Shown: positions 35,008-47,881 of the stretch, piece after piece | Position numbering within the stretch: the first letter of the stretch is position 1 | How the letters are laid out: the number at the start of each line of letters is the position of its first letter | Assembly (NCBI GenBank): GCA_032207245.1 | Contig: CM063498.1 | Coordinates: 94,774,801 to 94,838,800, forward strand | Length of the DNA stretch: 64,000 nucleotides | From: Pardosa pseudoannulata | Taxonomy: Eukaryota > Arthropoda > Arachnida > Araneae > Lycosidae | Direction: 5' to 3' | Notes under the pieces: generated by a model | Database searches by the model: none | Told to the model about the DNA's origin: nothing | Seen by the model: only the letters and a program-made list of their open reading frames with translations | Position numbers and translations under genes: made by a program

Positions 35008-38000
35008 ATGGCTACAAATCGTTCTTCAGAGACTGTGATTTTACAAGATACTTTTTCCATTTTTCCTACAACTACAGTATCATGTAAACTGATTTTGACA
35101 GAAAAAATATTATATATTGATTACATTAACAAAACTAAGTCAGAAAAAGAAGAAGTTCGTTTAAGTGATATTCTTGGGTGTCACGTATTGAAGAACAAAA
35201 GTAAATCTAAAACTGAAAATAAAGATGATTATGCTTATTTGACAATTTATTCCTATCCTTTGAAAACTATTGCAGGAATTTTAAGTCGACAACTTCGTCG
35301 TGAAAGACGAGCAATGACTTTTCAAATGTGTCTATTTTCTACTCTTGATGAAAATTTAAAAGTAGTGAATAAGTGGCAAAAGGTTATATCATATCTTATT
35401 AGAGGACATTCGTTTGTTAAAAACGGAGGTTAGTTGAATTCTTTTATTGATATATTTTATTTATTTCACTTTCAAAGTTCTTTTTCCATCTGAGGGATTT
35501 TTGATTTTTATCTTGTTTTGCTTTCATATTATTATATCTTTTTAAAATTTTATTTATTCATTTCATGTATAGGATATCCCTGGTATAAACTTTCTTATTT
35601 ATATAGGTCATCAAAATTTGGATTTGTATATGTGAACAATTTCAAATTTTCTCCACCCATTTTTTAAAATAAGTTTTACATGTTTAAAAGAAATTTATGA
35701 AGAAAAATTCTGTAATTGATTTTGATTTCATATGACTCATTTATTGATTGATAATGTTAGCAGCATATAATCAGTTTTATCTGAGTATTTATTAATTTTT
35801 TTGAGTAATTTTGATTTTTGTTTTATATGGTAAGAAATCTAATAATGGCAGAAGGGGCAGGAAAAAGCATTTTAAACTGTTTTCCATGGCAATATAAAAT
35901 ATGTATGCAAGAATAAAATGTGATAGTATACCTTTCTATTAATGTTCAGGTAACTGGTTCTGCTTTTATAGTATGCATGACATAGCAAATTATTTTAATA
36001 TTATTTGAAATACTTTTATTGGTAACAGAAAAGTTGTAAACATTGTTTTGGTAGACAAAATATTTTCTCAATTGTAACATCTTCATATAAATACAATATT
36101 AGAAATGATACTTTTAAATAATTGTAATTTTCTATGAACTTTCATGTATGTGCTCAATATAATGTAGTGATAAAAATTGATAAAAATGTACTTTCTTTTT
36201 GCTTAGTTATAGACATTCCAGAGGAACAGCTACCTCCAAGAAAAATTCTCATTCTTATTAATCCTAAAAGTGGACCTGGTAAAGCATATCAAGTTTTCAA
36301 AGAGCGAGTTGTCCCACTGCTTGCTGAAAGTGATATTAATTATGAATTACTTGTGACTGGTATATATATTTTTCTTATTATTCATTTTATAGTAGTTGAG
36401 ATTGTTATATTTTTTAAAATTTTTATCAAGAGCAATAATTTAAAATCCATGTATCTAGGTAGATTTATAGATGAATAGGATGTAATCTAACTAAATTTCT
36501 CTATATTTCATAAATATGTAGCTTTTTAATAATTTTTCCATGAAAGTTAAATTATTTTTCTCTTATGGGCAGAATTTACGTTATTTGTGAAAAAAGTATT
36601 TTTACATTTTATTCATTGTTTCCAGGGGCATTGGAATACCCCAAAGGAATTTTTTGTTGCCCTGTAGCTCATTTAGTTAGAGTATCCTGCAAATAACATA
36701 AAGGTTATGAGTTTGATTCTCACTTAGAACCAAGTTATTTCTTTAATTTCTATTTTTATATTGCATATATAAGTATAGTGCTACTTAAGGTTACTTTTAA
36801 TTTCTAGAAATCACTAAGCAAACAATTTTTTTAGATGGGTTTTATATTCTTAAACTACACATTTTAATAATGTATTCTTTAAAATTAATATATTTTAATA
36901 CGTATATGTAAGTCGGCAAAATTTAAATCTGCCATTTACACAAAAATATGAAAGTTTAGCCCCTATTGTTTTTACGTGCATGGGTTTGCTGGCAAGGAGT
37001 TAAAATGCAATTGTGGCACCATGAAAAGAAGTAACGAAGTCCAGCATGGAACTTAATGTCTATTTCGGAACTAAGATGACATGTTTCTATAGCAAGATCA
37101 GAGAAGGGAGGGATACATGAAAATACAAAGTCAGCTCCATAGTAGCCAACAGCTGGAAAATATGGCCACGGGACAGAAATTTTGCATTTATTTTAAAGTT
37201 TTCAGAAATGAGTTGGAGGAATTCAAGTTGTGGATACTCCTTTTAATAAGATATTTTGTGGCTGTGAAAATAGATCTGAAGGAATAAGAATGAGAAAAAA
37301 GAGAATTTTTAAGTGATATTTTCAGTATAATAACTTTCATATATTACATATATATTTTGTTTTTACAAACTTTTCTCCTAATTAATCAATAAACTTAGTA
37401 ATACTTTTGATTAAATAAGCATAAATAAGAAAGAGACAGTTGCTTTAATAATGTATATGTAAAAAAATTAATTAATAGAAACAAATGAAGGTTTAGCTAT
37501 ATCTTTGTAGTGGCATTAGTTATTAAAATACCATTACTTTATTGTTTGGTCCATATTCTTAAAATTTTAATGTCCATGTTTAAGGTAACCTATGATAAAA
37601 GATATGTGTAGAAGTGTATGGTTTGTTGTTATTTTATTCCTCATTACAGACTTTCATCATCTAATAAACTGATAAACATTTATTTATCAGTATGTTTTAT
37701 GACAAATTGTTTTTTGTGCCTCAGTTATTGTTTCAAACACCTCGTAATCAGCTGTGATGAAATGTTTGTTTCTTTATTATCTTTTCTGTGGAATTTTTTT
37801 TTCATAACAGTGTTTCAGCTTAATTTTTTTGATGAGCGTTGCAGATTTTTTTCAGATAACTTTTTTTTTACACTTATCTAAACAAGTATTAAGATAATCT
37901 TACTAGGTATTTTGTAATTTTATTTTGTTCCTAACTGGTTTTAACTGAGATAAATTCTTTTGATTATCTGTTTAAATATGTTCATCTGTGATCTCATCTC

Positions 38001-41000
38001 TTATCAGATTGAGAGTAACATATCATAGAACTATTGTTTAGGGTGAATGTGTTATTATCATTATTAAATATCATATTTTAGATACAATGTTATTAAAAGT
38101 TGTTACCTAAAGACTAAAATTAATCTCAGTTTTGTGAGTCTTCAAACATTCTCATCTGAAATAAGTCATAAATCTATCATAATTTCCACTGTCATAAAAA
38201 TTATAGAACTTTAGTGTTATCAGTTTCCTATTATTTAAAAAATTTAAATCTTAACTTCAATACTTTTCAAGAGTATAAACATAATCTTAGATTTCATAAA
38301 TAAAGTTTGTCTCCTTTACTAACTAAACTAGTTAAATATTATAAGATCATAATGTTATAAAAGATTATTAATTTGACAAATATTTCTCAAGGAATTAATA
38401 AATTAAGCATAAATACAAAAAAGACTGCTTTAAGCATAAATATGAAAAAGACTGCTTTAATTATGTGTAACAGTATTTAATTAATAGAAGAAAATGTAGT
38501 TTATTTAGCTGAAGCACACAATTCTTGGTGGAAACGGCAAAAATCACTGTAGAACAAACACACAAAAATTTTCACATCGTGTTAGGGCAACACATGTCGA
38601 GATGAATCGATACTTTAACAGAATTTTACTATTTCCCAGGACGGGAAAAAACATGGCATGTGTCTGGATGACACTTTTCCATTCTTTCAAAATTTCACGT
38701 TGGGCGCCACTGTAGAAGGACAAGACTCTTATTTCAAAAGGCGTTTAGAATTAATTTAGTAATTTTTTTAGGAACCATTTTTATTTCCTTTCAAAGTTCC
38801 ACAACACAGAACACAAAACAACAAAGAGCACAAAACACACTCTCATAGACCACTGACACTATATTAGAACACACTTGATGGCTTTCTAGCGCCACCTATT
38901 GTAAAAAAGGAGAGGGGAGTATTTGTACCCGCTACAGTTTTAAATTGATCTTATGATAACATTAAGTGTTAAAAAACTGATGTCTTCATTGTATGGTTTT
39001 ATATTTTCTGTCAATACTTGTCATAAATAACAAATTTTATTTTATGGATTTAAAGAATGACTGAATTTATACCTTTTTGTTTTAAATTTATATTTTAATT
39101 TCATAGCCTATTGAATTCATGTGATTCCAATCAAAAAGTGTTCCTAACATATGTTTTGAATTTTTGTACAAATGAATATAATCTCTATCAATGACGAGTC
39201 TGTTAACTATTTCAAGAATGCTTTTTGAGAGGAGAGATTAATAAAATGAAAAGAACATTATAATAAAGTATTTTTAATATATTTATTGATTCCACTAATG
39301 AATTATATTTTAAAAATGTTTCCAAATATCATTTTGGTTTTCAGTGACACATTCATTATTTCTGATTTTTATTTGAGGATAATCTGCAGTATGATTATAT
39401 CCTAATGAGCTTGGCATTAATGATGTACTTGTTTCTAAAATCCAATTTCATTAATATTAATTTATTACCCTAAAAGCTCAAATTTATACAAAATTAAAAC
39501 ACTTAAGTTATAAATATAAAGTGTGTCAAGTGTTTAAAGAATAATCACTGCAAAAGAGTGTGAAGAGAAATCTCACATACAAGTGCTTAGCAATCAAAAT
39601 CACTGTATTTCCTGCTTTAGTGTTTGGGCAGTTGAGTATTGCCCATATTGGTATGCTGTAGCTACATCTAGAAACCAATAAAGTAAAATTTTCAATATTT
39701 AGGCACTTTGCCTAAATATTGAAAAAGATTTTTAAAACAGAAAAAGATTTTTTAAAACAAATTTTGCCATATGATAGAGTGGAAAATTCTCCTGGGTAAT
39801 GTATGACTACATTTTTAAAAACAGTAAAAGTAGTATACATTTAATTTTTAATTATTTTTGAAAAATTTTGATATAGTCTTCTTTGAATGCAAATAATATT
39901 TTATCTACAAATTTTAAAGAGTCACATTAGTCTGAAAATTTTTCTGCTATCATTTGGTAAAATTTATTTAAAGAAATTTTTAAATACAAACTGCCAAGAA
40001 GTAGAATGATTTTTCAATAGGATAACATCTACTGGAAGAATCCTGTATGACCAGTACTTAAGACAAAGAGTTAAAATAGTAAAATGAAAGTATAAAAAAT
40101 TAGTCCCTTAAAAAATGACAAAAATTTAATGATTTCTGAGATTGTTAAACAGCATGTCATTTTAATATCCTTTATAATAATAACAGCCTTTGCATCTATA
40201 TCCAAAAGAACTTCAATCAGATCTAACTCCAAAAAATTATTTTCTGAATTATATTTATTATTATAGTCTGAATTAAAACAATTATCATGTATTGTAAATT
40301 TTCCAAAAAGTCCTGGTAAGATCATGGAAAAAATCATGGAGGTCATTGGTGAAATAGTAAAATGACATTCTATGGGTTGTTAATTTAAAAATGTTTCATT
40401 ATTTGGTTGAATGTATTTATGCCATTGCAAAGAAATTCACTTTAAATTTCATTACAGGTATAATCTCATGTTATTGTATATTTTGTACCACTTTCATGAA
40501 TTACATTAGCTTTGGTTGTTATTAATTTTCAATGATGTAAAGCTAAAAACTAGGTGATATCTTAAAGCTATTTAGTCGTTGAAAACTTTGAATCATGTAT
40601 TAGATAAAGGTATAAACTTTTGTGAAAGCCTTTTAGTTATTAGTGGTTTATCTAAATGTAATTAAATGTTATATATAGCTATAGAATATCAGTGATATTT
40701 TTTGTATCAGTAAAAGTTTTATCCATGCAGAAAATATCATCTTTTGCCATAAAAGGAGATTCTTTCAAATATCTTATTAAATACAGAATACTGTAGCTAA
40801 GCACAGGAAAACGGCTATTATGTACGAAACGTGATATTAATTTGAATGGGTGAGAGTGATAAAATCATATTTCTTAAAATTTTTAAGTGCTTTTATCACT
40901 AAATTATTTTTTACCTGAAATAATTGGTTTAAAATGTTTTAACATTTGCCTGCTTTAACTACGTGCTATTTCAATTTTTCATATAATTTTTATATTTTTA

Positions 41001-44000
41001 CGTTTAAGAACCGCTAATACCGACCGTGAATCACATTACTGGTTTCTCCGAAGATAGTGTTAAATATAGCTAAATCAATTAAGCAAAATTGCTGTTGTTG
41101 TTGTTACTTATCTCCAATGTCCTGTAGGCGTCAGACCAGATCCATAAATCTGTTGACGAGTAAATAGTCAGAAACAAGGAGGGACGAAGTGTAAATTTCC
41201 TCCCAAAGAAATCCCAAACAGCTTAAAATATGTTCAGCTGAAGCCACAAAGTGTGCGAACAATAAAAACTTTTCATTACGCCTCCTTCGACCGGCAGTGT
41301 TAATATCCGTTATACTGTCATATCACGGGATAGGATGATTAGAAGATGTTTTAAAATATACTAATTTCAACAGTGACTGTCAGGTGGTATCAAGGAATGT
41401 CTGTCCTAAATTTGGTGTCCATGAAAAACAGTGTGTATTTGTATAAAAGACACACAAATTACTCTTTAAAATATAAATTTACCACAAAGGATATAAATTA
41501 AAAATAGTTGAAATGTTTCGAAATGCATATTCTATATATAATAATGATTATAGATATTTTGTACTGAGAAAGAATTAATATTTATATATTTTGCCGTATT
41601 ATTTTCTGCTACCGCTTACTATAACGACTAAGTTTATTCTAATTTTACAAATAAAAATAATGCCGTATTATGTGTTAAAAGTAATTAGCAAAGGGTATTT
41701 TTGAAGAATTATTAATTAGTAACATTTGAAAGAGACTATTTCACTTTCATATTTTTACTGAATATTAGTAATGTATTAAAGTAGATTAGTTTTAAAGTAT
41801 ACGGTCGTCGTATGACTGCAAGAAACGCTTCCATATTATTTCTCTAAAAGTTATTCAGTTGATAAAAATATTTATAACATTTATGAAATGTGATTTTGTT
41901 ACTTTTAGTCTTTCACTTGATATCGTAATTTTGCATTTAAATAAATGTATTGTTTAATAATCTCGGAAATCATTGTCTCTTATTTACTTAAGAAAAAAAG
42001 AATTTGAACGACAGCTGCATTTTAAATCTTTAGCATTTGAGAAGTAATCAGTGATTTTGATTGCTATGCATTTTCAAGATTTCTCATTTACTGGACATTT
42101 CTCGGTGATATTACATTAATTTTATAAAATGTTTCACGATTTTAAGTTTCCGATTTAATGAATTATTGTCAGGGTCCGATTATCATATTTTGGGTTCAGT
42201 GCAGAGAATATGTTTTGGGCCCTTGTAGATTATTATTACATTTTATTAATGTATAGCTGAAAGATTTGCATCGATGACTATTTACTAACATAACTAGGGT
42301 ATAAACTATGATTCACCCGAAGCAAGTATATGTTGTTCTACACCTCCATGATATCTATCCCTCCCCTATATCTTTAATCTTCATTTGGTACCCCGGGTAC
42401 ATGTCCTCGAGTTTTTGCCTTGAGCCCAGTGGCAGAAAAGTTTGTAGCTGTCTGCAACAAGCTGTTAGAATTTCATACTCTGTCCGCAAAATTTACATAC
42501 AATTTTAATGAATAAATTTGGTATTAAACTAGCTATGTTAAATCATTTTATTTGAAACATGCTATTTCTCATTATTTTTTTAATTCCTTAAATTCTCTTA
42601 CTATAGAGGAGGACAAGTAATGTACATGACCTTTCCCAGGATTTCCATAATCAAAAAGCTCAATTTTGCGATTACGAACATTTTTGAGAGAAGTTCACAA
42701 AACCTAGCCATCTGATTGGTTGCTTCCATTTGCAAAATGACCTACATTCTTGTCTTTAGTTTTTATGTGCAATTCCATGACTGACAAATCTGTGGGTATT
42801 TATTCTTGTGGGTACGCTGTGAAATAATGAAAATCTTACAAAATTTTTAGCTCACATAATTTGTATATAGAAATTTTTAACTCTACAAAACTTATTTGCC
42901 TCATAATTACCTCTGGATCTAAAAATTTGTGGGCCCCTGAAATCAGTGGGCCCTGGGCACATGCCCCGCGTGCCCTGCCGATAATATGGGGGTGATTATT
43001 GTTTTATCACAATAACAGAAAGACATGATGCATCACTTTTAGATGCTAGGCATTTTCTTTTTCGTTGTTCTTTTCTATAGTGTTGGGATATTTTTCTCTG
43101 ATATTTAAAAACAAAAGTTTCACGTATTTTATAACTTTATAGTTTTAATTTTGCATGAATTTAGATTTCCAAGATAATCATTATTGTTCTGTCATGAAAA
43201 ACAGAACTCAAGGAAAATGATTATTCACCTTCAATCTCTGTTCAATTTTTCCTTGTTTATATAATCTTCGAATTATTACTCAGTTACAATTTTGTTATAG
43301 TTACTAAGAGCAATTCCGAAAACTAAGTATCCATATGCGGAAAAAATGTGTATAGCAAAAATGATCAAATTGATAAGTATATGAATTGCAAATCTAAGTA
43401 AGTAATCAGATTTACATTTAATAAGATAATATTTGAATGAGAAATTCTTTTATTTATAAATGTATTTTTAAAAACATTTAAGAAAGTAATGCTAAAGTTA
43501 TAAATTTACTTTAAAGCAGTCAGTTTGTCTCGTTTCCTTTTTGTTGGAAATATGCTGGGTTTAGTCTTAAACGTCGTTAAAAATTTAAAAGAAAAATAGA
43601 TTACGAGCACTCTGTTATGGTTCAGTAATCCAAAAGATGAACATGGAATTAAGCAGAACTTATTTGTTTAGCTATTTCATCCATTTGCTTAAACGTTCTC
43701 CTTTACGAAAGTATGCTAAAAATGTCGATAGAAATTTAAAAGAAAGATGGATTGCTTGTACTCTGTTATGCTTACATAATCCAAAATATAAACATGAAAT
43801 TAAGCGAAACTGATTGTTTTTCTGTTTTATCTTATTTTTATGATGGTTCTTCATGAAAAATACAGAAAGTAACGAACAAAATTTTGATTCCAACGACTTC
43901 ATATTTTATTTTTATCATTCGCTTATGTGTGAACATAATTCTAAAAGCAACGAATTGGATGAAATTTGGCATAAATTTTATAATGACGAAATTATTTATT

Positions 44001-47000
44001 TAACCCCGAAAATGGTACTGCCTACTCAAGAATGCGCGTTCAAAGTGTATAAAGTATTAAGATTACCCTTTCGGAAATTTTTACTCAGCCAGCTGAGGTA
44101 TTAAAATATTAATAATAAAAAAATGCACTAATACAAAATTTAAAAAAAAAAAGCTTAAAACGTTAAACAAATAAGGTAACATGTGAGCATCTTCATCCGA
44201 ACATAACTTTATGAAAAAGAGGAATTTCGACAGTGTTCTCTCCAAAGCCAGCCCTGCCAGTTCAAAGCAAAAGGCCGAACGCTTGCCAATTGGTTAGGGC
44301 GCTGATCGTCGGTACCAGAGTTCGTGGGTTCGAATCCCACTATGGCATGGATGTTCGTAGCCGTTCGTAATCGGCTTTAAACTGTAGGTCCCAGTCTCAT
44401 TAGCCCTCGTGTGCAAAACAGTAGACCGTAGCGCTCCAAACCAAATCAAAGCAAAAGTCACTTGATAGGACATAGATTTAAAATATGAAAAATAGCTATA
44501 TGTCATAAATTATTATGACTAAATTATTGGTTGTATCAAATTTTGGTCCAAAGAGTAAAATGATAAAAAAAAATAGGCTACACGGAGCTAGTTGGCCTGC
44601 TTGCGATATTTTAAAAACTCATAGCTAATGACGGTGTCGGTTCAGCTAAATGTGGATTTGCCCTCCTTTCTCGATTTCATTGTAGCATCCAATAAAGAAT
44701 AAGTGAAAAATTCCAAATTTTTACTAAGCTGAGTACATTTTCTTGCTTATAAATAATCCTTTCTTTTATTTGTTTGTAGACTACAATTTCCATTTTCATA
44801 AAAAACATTTAGAAAGATAAGTGGATAGGACTCGTTTATCAAAAAACTTTCGTTCAAATTCGTACGCTCATGAACAACAGATCTGGGTCTATATCTGTAT
44901 GACCCTCTCTCTCTCTCTCTGTGTGTGTGTGTGATTCTTTTTACAAAGTGGATTATGAAACCAAAGATCCATTATACACCATTATTATTATAACTGCACT
45001 GCACATCAAATTTGTTACTCTGAACGATATTTGTTCTCAAAAGTTTCATAATAAATCTTTTCAAATTTACTTTAATTTCAGATGCTTTTAGTGTGCTGTC
45101 AACCTTTATAGGTTGAGATAAACTGCTTTATATTGTGTTACCTTATTCGCGTGTCTCGACATAAGTTTTTCGAATTACAAGTCGTTGCTCAGTCACTATT
45201 TTTCGCTTTGAGTATCGGGGCACAATCCGAAATGTGAGAGAACTTCAGTGGCGAAAATCCTAAACAGCCTATGAATAAATAATTTACGGTGATTGGATTA
45301 TATTTCAGATATGAATGAATTCCTTTTCTTTCATATTAAACTGCGTGGAGAATTGTAATCCTTTTGAAGGTTTATATTTAAAGATTTCTCTAAACAAATT
45401 TTACCATGTGATAAAATGGAAAATTCTCCGGGATGTGTAACTAAATTTTTAAAAACTGCGGGAAACATATTTAAATTTAAATTACTTATGAAAAAAATCT
45501 GATATAGTCATCTTGATAGAAGATAAAATTCTGGAAGGCCTCTTTTTTAAATTTTAACCCAGAAAAATGTCATTTGCGTTTAAGGAAGACTAGATTATAA
45601 ATTTTTACAAAGGATTTAAAACCATATACTCTCCCTCTTTATAAAAATTTAATCACTCATAATCGTGTAGAATTTTCCTCTCCCTCTCTCTAAAATTTGT
45701 TAATAGAAATTCTTAAATCCAAATCGTCCAGAAGTAGAATAAATTTCCCTGTAAGTTAACACTGAACTAATACAATCCAGTATGGCCGGACCCTGTCACC
45801 TTAATCAAGAGTAAAGTGGAAATAATATACAATATTTTTAATAATGTAGTTTTAATACACCATATAAAATAAGTTTATTTCTTTATATTCTCTTCTGTTA
45901 GGTTTTATTATGCCTGTATACAATATTTATCTTTAATGAAATACATACGTAATGAAAAATGTGCAACCAGATTTGTGGATGGTTTTTAGCTTGAGGGAAA
46001 TAATATCATCCTTTCTATCAATTATCAATCTAGTTTCCTAATTAATTTGAATCAGGAAAATTTATTTGACATCGAGTTATATAAATTTAACCTTTCTACT
46101 TCTTTGTCAAGTTCTCGAAATCAAATGCTATATTTTGTTCAATATGCTGTAAAACCAGTTTATTGCAGAGCATTCTATATTGGTGTGTTTTTATATAACA
46201 TTTGTTATTTTACAAGTACATTTTTTTCTTATTTAAATACGTGCAAGAAAAGAAATGCGAGGTGTCTTTTCTTATCTGTAGAATAAGAGTATGTTCCCGG
46301 AATGGATTAATGACATTTCAATGGAAAATATTGATTTGATATGAAATATGAGTTCCTCCACGGAAAGAAAACTTGAAAGTCAAAGTGTCACTATATTTTT
46401 TGGGAAAAAAATAACAATGAACCTTTAAAGATAGGAATTCAATAATGTATTCTTTCATTCGTACCATCTGTTTATGATTTAGTTAGAAATCTTCATCATT
46501 GTAAAAATATTTAAGTGCTAAATTAGAATGCATTATATATTGATAGAAATCTATTTCATTGAATCATTTTCTGTCTTTGCACAAAATTTCCTTACGTTTC
46601 GAAACACGCTCATTTTCAATTGACGCAAGGAATCTGCAATAATCTGTATTGAAATTTGCGCTAGATATTTGTGTTAAAATACAATGAGAAATATTGATTT
46701 GACATGAAATATGAGTTCCTCCACGGAAAGAAACTTGAAAGTCAAAGTGGCACTATATTTTTTTGGGGAAAAAATAACAATGAACCTTTAAAGATAGGAA
46801 TTCAAGAATATATTCTTTCATGCGTACCATCTGTTTATGATTTAGTTAGAAATCTTCATCAATGTAAAAATATTTAAGTGCAAAATTAGAATGCATTATA
46901 TATTGATAGAAATCTTTTTTATTGAATCATTTTCTGTCTTTGCACAAAATTTCCTTACATTTCGAAACACTCTCATTTTCAGTTGACACAAGGAATCTGC

Positions 47001-47428
47001 AATAATCTTTATTGAAATCTGCGCTAGATATTTATGTATTAAAATACAATGAAATACATATTGACGGAAATCCTGTTGTGGAATAATTTTCATTCATTTG
47101 CTCAAAATTTCCTTTGTAGTTTCAGGTTTTGTAAAACGCACATTCTTGATTGACGGAAGGAATCCCTGCAATATGTTTCTTTTTATTGAAATCAGTGCAT
47201 CAGTAAAAATAGAAAATTAAATCGCAACTTCGGATTACAACCCTGTTGTGAATTTCTTAACCGGTATTTTCCGGGAAAACCATGGTTTCATAAATATTTA
47301 TACCCATTTTACTTGATTAGTAACCGGTTTCAAAATAGTGTATTAAAGTGCACTGAAAGTCAAAACGAAAGTGATAACACAGTAGTTTTCAATTATCAAG
47401 ATTTATAAGAAACAAATTTTAAAATTTG

Positions 47429-47503
<75 letters not shown>

Positions 47504-47799
47504 CATACATATACATACATATACATATACACACACATACATATATATATATACATATATATTATACATACATACATACATACATATATATTATACATGC
47601 ATACGTACATATATATACATATATTATACATATATACATATATACATATACATATACATATATACATATACATATATATATATTTTAATATACATATATA
47701 TACATATATACATATACATATATATACATATATATATATACATATATATATACATATATATACATATATATACATACATATATACATACATATACATAC

Positions 47800-47881
<82 letters not shown>

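Noticed and set aside
36134..36478. A 114-codon frame as a stand-alone gene
   Set aside because: Only 36207-36359 is coding; it is exon 2 of the sphingosine kinase with good splice borders. The ends are intron read-through.
36659..36735. Functional tRNA gene
   Set aside because: D-arm and T-arm-like boxes exist but the acceptor ends do not pair and the anticodon arm is poor.
43853..44104. 83-codon gene nested in the kinase intron
   Set aside because: No recognisable motif and no supporting splice or promoter signal; length is within chance for this region.
46326..47205. CRISPR-like array
   Set aside because: The units are 363 bp direct duplications without short repeats and spacers, in a eukaryotic intron.
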